In this document: positions 1-9,605 of the stretch, piece after piece
Numbering within the stretch: position 1 is the first letter of the stretch
Layout: each line of letters opens with the position of its first letter
Assembly (NCBI RefSeq): GCF_004402785.1
Contig: NZ_SOFP01000083.1
Span: 1-64,000 of the forward strand
Source of the DNA: Cryobacterium algoritolerans
GTDB taxonomy: Bacteria > Actinomycetota > Actinomycetes > Actinomycetales > Microbacteriaceae
Reading direction: 5' to 3'
Length of the DNA stretch: 64,000 nucleotides
Made by a program: the position numbers and the translations under genes
The notes under the pieces: model-generated
What the model saw: only the letters and a program-made list of their open reading frames with translations
What the model was told of the DNA's origin: nothing
Databases searched by the model: none

Positions 1-60
1 CGAGGTTTTTGGCATTTGACATTGTGCACGCTGTTGAGTTCTCAAGGATCGGACGCACCC
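1..60 (-). promoter_or_regulatory. Probable rRNA-operon leader (antitermination region), transcribed leftwards
   Basis: Read on the minus strand, this segment has a TTGAGAACTCAACAGCGTGC-like block followed by an A-rich tract ending in ACCTCG. From memory this resembles the leader upstream of 16S rRNA genes in Microbacteriaceae and other actinobacteria. The 16S gene would lie left of the window. Positions 61-379 hold no credible gene and may carry the rrn promoters and upstream leader, but I could not assign -35/-10 hexamers. The call rests on recall of the leader sequence only. Confidence 0.4.
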
Positions 61-379
61 AACCTCAGGCCACACTGTTTGACCAGCACTACGGCTTTCG
101 CTTTGGGGCTTTTCCTGTTGTTTCTTGTTGTCGTCTTCGCCCCGGCGACGGGACTCAACACGACATCGTCAAGACAGAATCTGACTGGCAGATTTTGACT
201 TGGGATTGGTCCCGCTTGAGGCCGGCAAGCACTTCCGCTTTCCGAACCTGTGGGGTGACTTGAATGACATTACGGTGAATCCCCAGGGGCCGCAACTCAC
301 GGCTACATCCCGGGCGTGTCGCCCCCGGACGCGGGTCAGGACGGGTCCAGCCGGCGGCACCGTGCCAGGACCCGAGGGG

Positions 380-1552
380 TCAGGAACGGGTGGAAACCGT
401 GACGGTGAACTTGGAGTTCCGACCGACCTGGTGCGTGGCTCCGACAATGCGGATGAGTGCCGATCGATAGCCGAGGTGCGTGTTCCAGACCGTCCAGAGT
501 TCACCGCCGGGCACGAGCACCCTGGCGGCGTCGTGGAAGAGCTTGAGTGCGACGCCGGCATGGACCGTCGATCCGATGTGGAAGGGCGGGTTCAACAAGA
601 TCAGCTCGGCCGAGGCATCCGGCCGGCTCGCGAGGGCGTCGTCCCGGATCACCGCCACGCGGTCGGCGACGCCATTGGCGAACATGGTGGCGCCGGCCGA
701 TGCAACAGCGGCCGCCGACTGGTCGGAGGCAATGACGGTGAGATCGGGGCGGCTCAGTGCCAGGCCCGCCGCGAGGACGCCCGTGCCGCAACCGAGGTCG
801 ATTGCCGTCCGGGCTCCCGGTTTCATCCGACCCCGGAACTCGAGCAGGTACCGGGTGCCGATGTCGACGGCGGTCCCCGCAAACGCCGCCCCGTGCGCGC
901 AGACCGTGATGGCCAGGTCGTCGTGGTGCTGGGAGTGAGGCCAGTCCGGGGTGGTCCCGACCGAATCCGAATCCGGCCGGATCGGGCCGCTCGCGACCAG
1001 AACCCGTGACTTCTGCCGCGCCGGGGTCACGTCCAGCCGGGTGAAGTGGCGGGCGAGGACCCCGTTCATGGCCGGTGCCATGTGTTTAATCCGGCCACCG
1101 GCAAAGACGGTGACGTCGGCGGCGGCGTAGCGGGAGATGGCACCGGCAATCTCGTCGAGGGCCGACAGGCTCCGCGGAAGTTGCAGCAGCACGACCCTGG
1201 CGCCGGCCAACAGCTCCTGCGTGAGCCCCAGCGAACGGAACACTCCAGTCAGACCGGCGGTGGCGGCATTGTGGGCGAGGGCGAGTTCCCCGGAGAGCAC
1301 GTCCTGGTGCACCCGGATGCCGCGGGCTCCACCGAGGTGCGCCGCGCCCAGGGTCAGGGCGCCATATCGGTCCTCGATCACCACGACCTCGCCCGCGGCT
1401 GCGGATGCGACGGCGTCGGCCGCCTCATCCAGGATCAGCCGGTCGCTGGCATCCACGGCGAAGAGATTGTCTGCCTCGACGTCCGGGTACCGTCGCAGCC
1501 TTTGGAAAGCGAAGGGGGACGGCCGGTCGGCCGCCCCGGCCAGGTGCGTCAT
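380..1552 (-). CDS. Class I SAM-dependent methyltransferase, RsmC/RlmG-like
   Basis: 390 aa. The C-terminal half carries a SAM-binding glycine motif (DLGCGTG, about residue 250) and the catalytic NPPFH motif (about 320) typical of rRNA guanine-N2 methyltransferases of the RsmC/RlmG group. The N-terminal half is a degenerate methyltransferase-like domain, also usual for that group. The likely role is modification of a guanine in rRNA using S-adenosylmethionine. It lies 6 bp behind hspR on the same strand and may be the last gene of the dnaK operon. The exact target base cannot be told from sequence. Confidence 0.75.
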   Translation of the reverse strand: MTHLAGAADRPSPFAFQRLRRYPDVEADNLFAVDASDRLILDEAADAVASAAAGEVVVIEDRYGALTLGAAHLGGARGIRVHQDVLSGELALAHNAATAGLTGVFRSLGLTQELLAGARVVLLQLPRSLSALDEIAGAISRYAAADVTVFAGGRIKHMAPAMNGVLARHFTRLDVTPARQKSRVLVASGPIRPDSDSVGTTPDWPHSQHHDDLAITVCAHGAAFAGTAVDIGTRYLLEFRGRMKPGARTAIDLGCGTGVLAAGLALSRPDLTVIASDQSAAAVASAGATMFANGVADRVAVIRDDALASRPDASAELILLNPPFHIGSTVHAGVALKLFHDAARVLVPGGELWTVWNTHLGYRSALIRIVGATHQVGRNSKFTVTVSTRS

Positions 1553-1558
1553 GCCGCG

Positions 1559-1978
1559 CTACTCCTTGTTGCCGAGCGGGCGCCAGATCACGATCTGGTT
1601 CGAGCGCCTGGTTCGGGTGCCGGCGCGCATCGAGATGACCTCACCGGCCGAGCCCGCCGCGAAGACGCGGCGGCCCGGGCGGTTGAGCAGCTCGTCGGCG
1701 AGGGCCGCCTCGAGCTCGCGCAGGCGGGACTCGAGCCCGCGAACGTGGTCTTCCAGTTCGAGGATGCGCCGAATTCCCTCCAGGCTCACACCCTCCGCAC
1801 CCAGGTCCGCGATCTCGCGCAGCTTCGCCACGTCCCGCATGGAGTACCGGCGGGACCGACCGGGGGTGCGGTCGGGACTCACCAGCCCCAGGCGGTCGTA
1901 CTGGCGCAGGGTTTGCGGGTGCATGCCCGCAAGCTCAGCCGCCATCGAGATCACGAAGACCCGGGTGTTTTCATCCAC
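1559..1978 (-). CDS. hspR: Heat-shock repressor HspR (MerR family)
   Basis: 139 aa. An N-terminal MerR-type winged helix-turn-helix (VISMAAELAGMHPQTLRQYD, then RYSMRDV) is followed by a coiled-coil-like helix (about 75-105). HspR binds HAIR inverted repeats and represses the dnaK operon, with DnaK acting as co-repressor in Streptomyces and Mycobacterium. The gene starts 2 bp after dnaJ. Two HAIR-like operators lie upstream of dnaK (5513-5533 and 5573-5599), so autoregulation is expected. Confidence 0.92.
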   Translation of the reverse strand: MDENTRVFVISMAAELAGMHPQTLRQYDRLGLVSPDRTPGRSRRYSMRDVAKLREIADLGAEGVSLEGIRRILELEDHVRGLESRLRELEAALADELLNRPGRRVFAAGSAGEVISMRAGTRTRRSNQIVIWRPLGNKE

Positions 1979-1980
1979 CG

Positions 1981-2985
1981 CTAATCTCTCGCTTTCGCCA
2001 AGAGGTCCTCGCGCGGGTTCTCCTTCGGCAGGGCGGCCGCGAACGCCTCAAGTTTCTCCTCGGCGTCTTTGGACAGATGCGACGGCACGGCAACCTGGAC
2101 TTCGGCGAGCAGGTCGCCGGTGCCCTTGGGCGTCACGACCCCGCGCCCCTTGACCCTCAGGACACGGCCACTCGGGGTGCCCGGTGCGATCCGCAGCTTG
2201 ACCGGAGGGCCACCGAGGGTGGGGACCTCGATCGTCGCGCCCAGCGCAGCTTCAACGAAGGTGACCGGAACGGACACTCGAAGGTTCAGACCCTCGCGCT
2301 CGAAGACCGGGTGCTTGCGCACCGAGACCGTGAGTACGATGTCGCCGGACTCGCCGCCGTCTGGGCTGTGCTGGCCCTGGCCGCGGAGCTTGATCTTCTG
2401 GCCATCCGCGACACCGGCCGGGATCTTCACCTTGATCGCGCGACCATCCTGTGTCTGGAGGGTGATCTGGTCTCCGTGGGTGGCCGTGATGAAGTCAACG
2501 GTGGTCGACGCGATGACATCCCGGCCGCGGGTCGGACCGCCATAGCCGCGGAAGCCGCCGCTCGTGCTGCCGAAACCACCACCACCACCATTACGGCCGA
2601 ACAATCCGCCGAGGAGGTCGTCATAGCCGCCCTGTTCGTAGGAGTACCCCTGTTGCCGGGCTCCTCCGCCGAACATGCCGCCGAACACATCGTCGAAGCC
2701 GCCGGCCTGACCGCCACCGCCACCCCGGGGGGCGGTGAAGCGTGCTCCACCGCCCATGGCGCGAACGGCGTCGTATTCCTTGCGCTGGGCAGGATCGCCG
2801 ATCACCGAGTGGGCCTCGCTGATTTCCTTGAACTTCGCTTCGGCCGCAGGGTTGCCTGGATTGGAGTCCGGGTGATACTTGCGGGCCAGCTTCCGGTACG
2901 CCTTCTTCAACTCGGCCGGAGTGACATCCTTCGCGACACCCAGGACCTTGTAGAAGTCCTTGTCAAACCAGTCCTGGCTAGCCAT
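1981..2985 (-). CDS. dnaJ: Co-chaperone DnaJ/CbpA-type, without zinc finger
   Basis: 334 aa. The J domain (about 8-75) contains the HPD motif needed to stimulate DnaK ATPase. A Gly/Phe-rich linker (about 90-165) leads directly into the C-terminal substrate-binding beta domains. No CxxCxGxG zinc-finger repeats are present, so this is a class B J-protein. The start at MASQDWF was chosen because it overlaps the grpE stop by 8 bp; longer readings run into grpE. Fourth-to-last gene of the dnaK-grpE-dnaJ-hspR-methyltransferase series. Confidence 0.92.
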   Translation of the reverse strand: MASQDWFDKDFYKVLGVAKDVTPAELKKAYRKLARKYHPDSNPGNPAAEAKFKEISEAHSVIGDPAQRKEYDAVRAMGGGARFTAPRGGGGGQAGGFDDVFGGMFGGGARQQGYSYEQGGYDDLLGGLFGRNGGGGGFGSTSGGFRGYGGPTRGRDVIASTTVDFITATHGDQITLQTQDGRAIKVKIPAGVADGQKIKLRGQGQHSPDGGESGDIVLTVSVRKHPVFEREGLNLRVSVPVTFVEAALGATIEVPTLGGPPVKLRIAPGTPSGRVLRVKGRGVVTPKGTGDLLAEVQVAVPSHLSKDAEEKLEAFAAALPKENPREDLLAKARD

Positions 2986-3567
2986 CGCTCGGTACCTGAA
3001 CGACGACCTTGGCCACACGCAGGAGCGTCGAGCCGAGGAAGTAGCCGGTCTCGACCACATCGCCGACGGTGTCCGCCTCCACGTCCGTGCTCGGCAACTG
3101 GAAGATAGCCTCGTGCACGTTCGGGTCGAAGGGCTCCCCCACCACACCGAACGGCTTCACGCCGAGGCGCTCCACGCTGGCCCGCAGTTTGGCGGCGATC
3201 GTGCTGAAGGCCGTGTCGGCAACGAGGTCGCCATGCTTCTCGGCCCGGTCGAGGTCGTCGAGCACAGGGATCAGGCCCTTGACGACATCCACGGTGACGC
3301 GCTCGCGCTCGACCTCGCGGTTCGCCTCGGTGCGCTTACGGTAGTTCGCGTATTCCGCGGTGACCCGCTTCAGGTCGGCGAGGTGCTCGTCGGACGGTTC
3401 GGCTGCTTCGCGGTCGGCGGCATCGAGGATGTCCTGGACGGTCAATTCGTCCTCGTCGATCCCGTCGGCCGGAGCACCGGTCTCCGCGTCGTCGTCGGCC
3501 CCGGGGGCACCCTCAGCGGGCACCCCCTCCTCGAACGGTTCGCCCTCGGGACGCTTGTCGTCTGTCA

Positions 3568-3568
<1 letters not shown>
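2978..3568 (-). CDS. grpE: Nucleotide exchange factor GrpE
   Basis: 196 aa. An acidic, disordered N-terminus (about 1-60) precedes the long dimerisation helix and the C-terminal beta domain with the GrpE signature (PNVHEAIFQ and a following V-x-x-V-x-x-x-GY). It releases ADP from DnaK so that substrate is freed. The start codon overlaps the dnaK stop, and the stop overlaps the dnaJ start, which suggests translational coupling. Confidence 0.95.
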
Positions 3569-5454
<1,886 letters not shown>

Positions 5455-5512
5455 GTGTGCGTTCTCCTTCAAAAGTTATTCTCAGCGCGATCGATCGGTA
5501 TGATCTTTCAGA

Positions 5513-5533
5513 CTTGAGCGGTAATGACTCAAG
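5513..5533. promoter_or_regulatory. HAIR-like HspR operator 1
   Basis: A 7-7-7 inverted repeat, CTTGAGC-N7-ACTCAAG, differing in one arm base from the HAIR consensus CTTGAGT-N7-ACTCAAG. It lies immediately downstream of the putative dnaK -10, covering the likely transcription start, so bound HspR would block initiation. Confidence 0.85.
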
Positions 5534-5560
5534 TGTGGCATCAGCGCAAATCCGAGTCAA
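5532..5560 (-). promoter_or_regulatory. Putative dnaK promoter
   Basis: On the minus strand a -35 TTGACT (5555-5560) and a weak -10 CACACT (5532-5537) are separated by 17 bp. It sits between the two HAIR-like operators, about 75 nt before the dnaK start codon. The -10 is a poor match to TATAAT; the assignment rests on spacing and position. Confidence 0.5.
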
Positions 5561-5572
5561 GCCAGCCAGCTG

Positions 5573-5599
5573 AAAGTTGAGTGTGAGCGACTCAACTTT
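5573..5599. promoter_or_regulatory. HAIR-like HspR operator 2 (extended perfect palindrome)
   Basis: A perfect inverted repeat with 10-bp arms (AAAGTTGAGT / ACTCAACTTT) around a 7-bp spacer. It contains GTTGAGT-N7-ACTCAAC, one base per arm away from the HAIR consensus. It lies upstream of the dnaK -35 and directly before the divergent permease gene, so it could control both. Confidence 0.75.
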
Positions 5600-5643
5600 G
5601 AAGTTTCCCGCGCGTGGCTGCCTCCGCCCAGTACTCTGGGCGC

Positions 5644-6969
5644 ATGACCGGGATTGCGCAGGGCGGCACGGATGCCCAGGTGTCGCCGCACGAGACGAGC
5701 CGCGGCCGCGTGGTGGCCTGGAGCTTCTGGGACTGGGGCTCCGCGGCGTTCAACGCGGTCGTCACCACCTTCGTCTTCACCGTGTACCTCACGGGGTCGT
5801 CCTTCGGCGACAAGGACGTGATCTCGGCGCAGCTGGGCTGGGCCCTGGCGATCGCCGGTTTCTTGGTGGCGGTGCTCGCGCCGATCACCGGGCAGCGCTC
5901 CGATACGTCCGGGCGGCGCAAGCTGTGGCTGGGAGTGAACACCTTCATCGTCGTGGCCATCACCGCCGGAATGTTCTTCGTGCAGGCCTCGCCCGGCTTC
6001 CTGCTGCTCGGCCTGTTCCTGGTGGCCGCGGGCAATGTCTTCTTCGAGTTCGCCAGCGTCAACTACAACGCAATGCTCGCCCAGGTCTCCAGCCCGCGCA
6101 CGATCGGCAAGGTCAGCGGATTCGGCTGGGGCATGGGCTACATCGGCGGGATCGTGCTGCTGCTGATCGTCTATTTCGGCTTCATCAAGCCGGAGGTGGG
6201 TCTGTTCGGCGTGACCGGGGAGAACGGCCTCTCGGTGAGGGTGGCGATGCTGATCGCGGCGGCCTGGTTTGGCCTGTTCGCCCTGCCCGTGCTGCTCACC
6301 GTGCCCGAGTACCATGCCCCCGCCACCGTGCGGAGGGAACGGGTGGGCTTCCTCCGCTCCTACGTCGTACTCGGCCAGGACATCGCCCGGCTCTGGCGGA
6401 CCAGTCGGCACACGGTGTACTTCCTGATCGCGAGCGCAGTGTTCCGGGACGGCCTGGCCGGGGTGTTCACCTTCGGCGGGGTGCTCGCGGCATCCGTCTT
6501 CGGGTTCTCGCCCGGCGAGGTGATCATCTTCGCGATCGCAGCGAACGTGGTCGCGGGCATCGCGACCATCAGCGTCGGCGTGCTCGACGACCGGCTCGGC
6601 GCGAAACCGGTGATCGTGACGGCCCTGGTCGGCCTGATCGTCTGCGGCGGGCTGGTTTTTTTCCTGCACGACGGCGGGCAGGTCGTCTTCTGGACCGCCG
6701 GTCTCGCCCTGACACTCTTCGTCGGCCCCGCCCAGTCGGCCAGTCGCACCTTCCTGGCCCGGCTGATCCCGCGGGGCCGCGAGGGTGAGGTTTTCGGCCT
6801 CTACGCCACCACGGGGCGCGCGGTGAGCTTCCTCGCACCGACCATGTTCGCGCTGATGGTCACGATCTTCGGCGAGACCTACTGGGGCATCCTCGGCATC
6901 GTGCTCGTCCTGTTCGTCGGACTGCTCGTGCTGATTCCGGTGAAGCCGGAGCAGGACCAAATCAGCTGA
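5644..6969 (+). CDS. MFS permease of the UMF1/Atg22-like family
   Basis: 441 aa with 11-12 hydrophobic segments. The N-terminus (WSFWDWGSAAFNAVVTTFVF) is typical of UMF1-family transporters; substrate unknown. The ATG at 5644 was chosen because a TACTCT -10-like hexamer (5632-5637) ends 6 nt before it, fitting a leaderless transcript. A GTG at 5614 is the in-frame alternative. It diverges from dnaK across HAIR operator 2, so heat-shock linkage is possible but unproven. Confidence 0.8.
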   Translation: MTGIAQGGTDAQVSPHETSRGRVVAWSFWDWGSAAFNAVVTTFVFTVYLTGSSFGDKDVISAQLGWALAIAGFLVAVLAPITGQRSDTSGRRKLWLGVNTFIVVAITAGMFFVQASPGFLLLGLFLVAAGNVFFEFASVNYNAMLAQVSSPRTIGKVSGFGWGMGYIGGIVLLLIVYFGFIKPEVGLFGVTGENGLSVRVAMLIAAAWFGLFALPVLLTVPEYHAPATVRRERVGFLRSYVVLGQDIARLWRTSRHTVYFLIASAVFRDGLAGVFTFGGVLAASVFGFSPGEVIIFAIAANVVAGIATISVGVLDDRLGAKPVIVTALVGLIVCGGLVFFLHDGGQVVFWTAGLALTLFVGPAQSASRTFLARLIPRGREGEVFGLYATTGRAVSFLAPTMFALMVTIFGETYWGILGIVLVLFVGLLVLIPVKPEQDQIS

Positions 6970-7038
6970 GCGGGACCTGTTTGTTGTCTGGACATCCGCT
7001 GAACTCTCGTTCGGGCCGGTCTTCCTTGTCAGGCTGGT

Positions 7039-7842
7039 GTGATGACTACCATGCAGATCCAGAAGGCCGAACTCCTCAACGCGCTGCACGTCCCCGGGAC
7101 TCCGCTGATTGTCACGAACGTGTGGGACGCCATCACCGCGAGCGTCGTGGCGCAGGCGCCGGGCGTGAAGGCCCTCGCGACCGCCTCGCATTCGGTGTCG
7201 AATGTGCGCGGGCTGCAGGACGGTGAGGGGCTCAGCGTGAACGAGGCCATCGCCGCGGCTCGCCTGATCGTCGACGCGGTGGATTTGCCCGTGTCTGTCG
7301 ATTTCGAGAAGGGCTACGCCCCGGATGCCGCGGGGGTGGCCCGCAACGTGCGCCGCCTGATCGAGGAGTCCGGCGCTGTCGGCATCAATCTCGAGGACTC
7401 GATCGGCGCACCGAAGGCTCCCCAGTTCGACATTCCGACCGCGGCCGCCCGCGTGTCCGCCGCCCGCACCGCCGCGGACGCGACCGGGATCCCGCTCGTG
7501 ATCAACGCGCGCGTTGACACTCTGGCCGGCGGGGGCGAGTGGAACGAGGCGGTCGCGCGCGCGAACGCGTACCTCGACGCGGGCGCCGATGTGATCTTCT
7601 TCCTCGGGCTGGACGACGAGAACAAGGTGAAGCGAGCCCTCGACGAGGTCAACGGCCGCGTCTCGGTGATCGGGCATCCGGGCGCCGTGCCGCTGGCCCG
7701 CCTCGCCGAGCTCGGCGTCTCCCGGGTCAGCTTCGGCCCCGGCTCGCTCGGCCTCACCCTCGCGGCCCTGCACCGCTCCGCGTCCCAGCTCACCTCCCTC
7801 GGCGACTATCCCGCCGACCTCGCCTTCCCCTTCGCCCTGTAG
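7039..7842 (+). CDS. Isocitrate lyase / PEP mutase family protein
   Basis: 267 aa; an ATG one codon in (7042) is the probable initiator. TIM-barrel motifs of the superfamily are visible: DFEKGYAPDA (metal/substrate loop), NLEDS, NARVDT and RVSFGPGS. Members include oxaloacetate decarboxylases, 2-methylisocitrate lyases and phosphonate enzymes that make or break C-C or C-P bonds next to a 2-oxoacid. The loop lacks the KKCGH motif of true isocitrate lyase, so the substrate is open. Stand-alone gene. Confidence 0.8.
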   Translation: MMTTMQIQKAELLNALHVPGTPLIVTNVWDAITASVVAQAPGVKALATASHSVSNVRGLQDGEGLSVNEAIAAARLIVDAVDLPVSVDFEKGYAPDAAGVARNVRRLIEESGAVGINLEDSIGAPKAPQFDIPTAAARVSAARTAADATGIPLVINARVDTLAGGGEWNEAVARANAYLDAGADVIFFLGLDDENKVKRALDEVNGRVSVIGHPGAVPLARLAELGVSRVSFGPGSLGLTLAALHRSASQLTSLGDYPADLAFPFAL

Positions 7843-7943
7843 CTCGCTTTGGGTGCCTGAAGCTCCACCCTGCAGCTCCCGGCTGCGAAGGCTTCCGTTG
7901 CGGGAGCACTCGAGGGCACTCCTACCGCCGGGCGCGCCAGTTG

Positions 7944-7983
7944 CGCCGCTGCGCCCCTGGCACGCCCGGCGCGCAGCGGCGCT
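7944..7983. terminator. GC-rich hairpin between convergent genes
   Basis: A perfect 12-bp inverted repeat (GCGCCGCTGCGC ... GCGCAGCGGCGC) with a 16-nt loop lies between the PEP-mutase-family gene (plus) and the gene at 8047 (minus). There is no T-run on either side, so it may be a factor-dependent or weak bidirectional terminator. Confidence 0.4.
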
Positions 7984-8046
7984 TGTGTCGCGCTCGGCTG
8001 CACGCGCTGGGCTGCACGCGTTCAGCGAAGCGCGCAGCGCAGCCGA

Positions 8047-8568
8047 CTAACGGATGCGGGTGGCCTCGTTGTGCTCGACGAGCAGCCAGGTCACGCCCTC
8101 GTCGTCGGACACCCAGCCCTCCCAGGAGTACGAGTCGTCCGTGATCGAGACGAAGTTCCAACGGATCGGCCGGCCATCGGTGCCCGTGCCGTCCTGGCGC
8201 AGGCCGTTGCGGTGCGGGGTGGCCACGAGGTGGCAATATTCCCCGATCTTCGGCGCGAAGTAGCTGACCCGCCAGGCCCCGGCGTGCGGGTCGTAGACGC
8301 GCACGGCCATCGCCACGGTCTCGAACCCACTCGGATGGGTGTCGCTGGCGACGACCTCGATGTCCTGCACTGCGCGCCCGTCGAGCACGAAGTCGACGAT
8401 CCAGATGAAGTCGCGTTCGCGCCACTCGCCACTGGCCTCGTCCAGCCGTGACCCCTTGGCCGCCCAGGTTCCGACGAGCTGGCCGAACCGGCGCATCCGT
8501 CCCGGGTATTCAGGCGTCGGTCCCGGCGCGATGAGCGCCTCGGTGAAACGGGGCACGGATATGGTCAT
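8047..8568 (-). CDS. Conserved protein of unknown function (lipocalin/DUF1579-like fold possible)
   Basis: 173 aa, soluble, no signal peptide. It is rich in alternating beta-strand patterns and aromatics (WTWAAKGSRLDE-type start region, then IWIVDFVLDGRAVQDIEV, YDPHAGAWRVSYFAP, SWEGWVSDDEG). Such proteins usually form small beta-barrels, some related to DUF1579. I do not recognise a specific function. No operon partners; the 19-bp repeat array lies just upstream of its start. Confidence 0.7.
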   Translation of the reverse strand: MTISVPRFTEALIAPGPTPEYPGRMRRFGQLVGTWAAKGSRLDEASGEWRERDFIWIVDFVLDGRAVQDIEVVASDTHPSGFETVAMAVRVYDPHAGAWRVSYFAPKIGEYCHLVATPHRNGLRQDGTGTDGRPIRWNFVSITDDSYSWEGWVSDDEGVTWLLVEHNEATRIR

Positions 8569-8610
8569 GACCCGATTTTACCGGGCGCATGTTGCATGCG
8601 TGTTAACGGG

Positions 8611-8876
8611 TTACTCCCCGCTGGTCGGACCACTCCCCGCCGGTCGAGCCACTCCCTGCCGGTCGAGCCACTCCCCGCTGGTCGGACCACTCCCCGGCAG
8701 TTCGGCCACTCCCCGCCGGTCGGACCACTCCCCGGCAGTTCGGCCACTCCCCGCTGGTCGGACCACTCCCCGCCGGTCGAGCCACTCCCCGCTGGTCGGA
8801 CCACTCCCCGGCAGTTCGGCCACTCCCCGCCGGTCGGACTACTCCCCGCTGGTCGGACTACTCCCCGCTGGTCGAG
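8611..8876. repeat. 19-bp tandem repeat array, 14 units, ending in a GGTCGAGCTTGTCGAGACC palindrome
   Basis: Fourteen consecutive 19-bp units, mostly CCACTCCCCGCYGGTCGRR, with three CCACTCCCCGGCAGTTCGG variants. The array runs directly into a GGTCGAGCTTGTCGAGACC palindrome (8870-8888), a sequence I recall as dispersed in Microbacteriaceae genomes. The units have no intervening unique spacers, so this is not CRISPR. The dcd stop codon lies inside unit 14 (8858-8860). Confidence 0.92.
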
Positions 8877-9463
8877 CTTGTCGAGACCGTGACATCGGTA
8901 CGATGAAAGTTCAGGAACGACCGGGACGCCGTCGGTCCGCGCTGCCCCTGGTAGCGGGAGCTGTACTCGGCCGAGCCGTAGGGGCGCTCGGCGGGCGAGC
9001 TCAGCCGGAAGAAGCACAGCTGGCCGATCTTCATGCCCGGCCACAGTTTGATCGGCAGGGTGGCGACGTTGCTCAGTTCGAGCGTGACGTGACCGGTGAA
9101 GCCGGGGTCGATGAACCCGGCCGTGGAGTGAGTGAGCAGGCCGAGGCGACCCAGGGAGCTCTTACCCTCGAGCCGGGCGGCGACGTCGTCGGGCAGGCTC
9201 ACCTTTTCGTAGGTGGCGCCGAGCACGAATTCGCCGGGGTGCAGGATGAAGGGCTCGTCCCTGGGTATCTCGATCAACCGCGTGAGGTCCGGCTGGTCTT
9301 CGGCCGGGTCGATGTACGGATACTTGTGGTTGTCGAACAGTCGGAAGAAGCCGTCCAGGCGCACATCGATGCTCGACGGCTGGATCATGTCGGGCCGATA
9401 CGGCTCCAGACGGATTCGTTCCGCGTCGATTTCAGCCTTGATATCGCGATCCGAGAGCAGCAC
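8858..9463 (-). CDS. dcd: dCTP deaminase
   Basis: 201 aa. Signature motifs are visible: KSSLGRLGL, the catalytic segment ending in [12 protein letters not shown], and the C-terminal [14 protein letters not shown]. It deaminates dCTP to dUTP (or dUMP in the bifunctional form) for dTMP synthesis. GTG start. The conserved protein ends around LNFHRTDV; the last ten residues ([10 protein letters not shown]) are encoded by the dispersed palindrome and the first repeat unit. Confidence 0.93.
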   Translation of the reverse strand: MLLSDRDIKAEIDAERIRLEPYRPDMIQPSSIDVRLDGFFRLFDNHKYPYIDPAEDQPDLTRLIEIPRDEPFILHPGEFVLGATYEKVSLPDDVAARLEGKSSLGRLGLLTHSTAGFIDPGFTGHVTLELSNVATLPIKLWPGMKIGQLCFFRLSSPAERPYGSAEYSSRYQGQRGPTASRSFLNFHRTDVTVSTSSTSGE

Positions 9464-9534
9464 GGTTCCAGCCTAACGGCGTGGAGTTGATATGCTGGCA
9501 CGGTTCGGTGCTGGCTTACCCCTTCACCCGGCGC

Positions 9535-9605
9535 GCGGATGTAGTTCAATGGTAGAACTTCAGCTTCCCAAGCTGATAGCGCGGGTTCGATTCCCGTCAT
9601 CCGCT
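9535..9605 (+). tRNA. tRNA-Gly (anticodon CCC)
   Basis: 71 nt cloverleaf: acceptor arms GCGGATG (9535-9541) and CATCCGC (9598-9604), discriminator U, anticodon stem TCAGC/GCTGA around loop TTCCCAA (anticodon CCC at 9567-9569), and T-loop GGTTCGATTCC. CCA is not encoded. Its last base coincides with the stop codon of the broken SRAP gene on the other strand. Confidence 0.93.

Noticed and set aside
5557-7773. Very long minus-strand open frame opposite the permease and lyase genes
   Set aside because: High-GC shadow frame: its product is His/Asp/Glu/Arg-rich without domains, while the plus strand encodes clear transmembrane and TIM-barrel motifs.
8611-8876. CRISPR array
   Set aside because: The 19-bp units are contiguous with no unique spacers, vary internally, and no cas genes are present.
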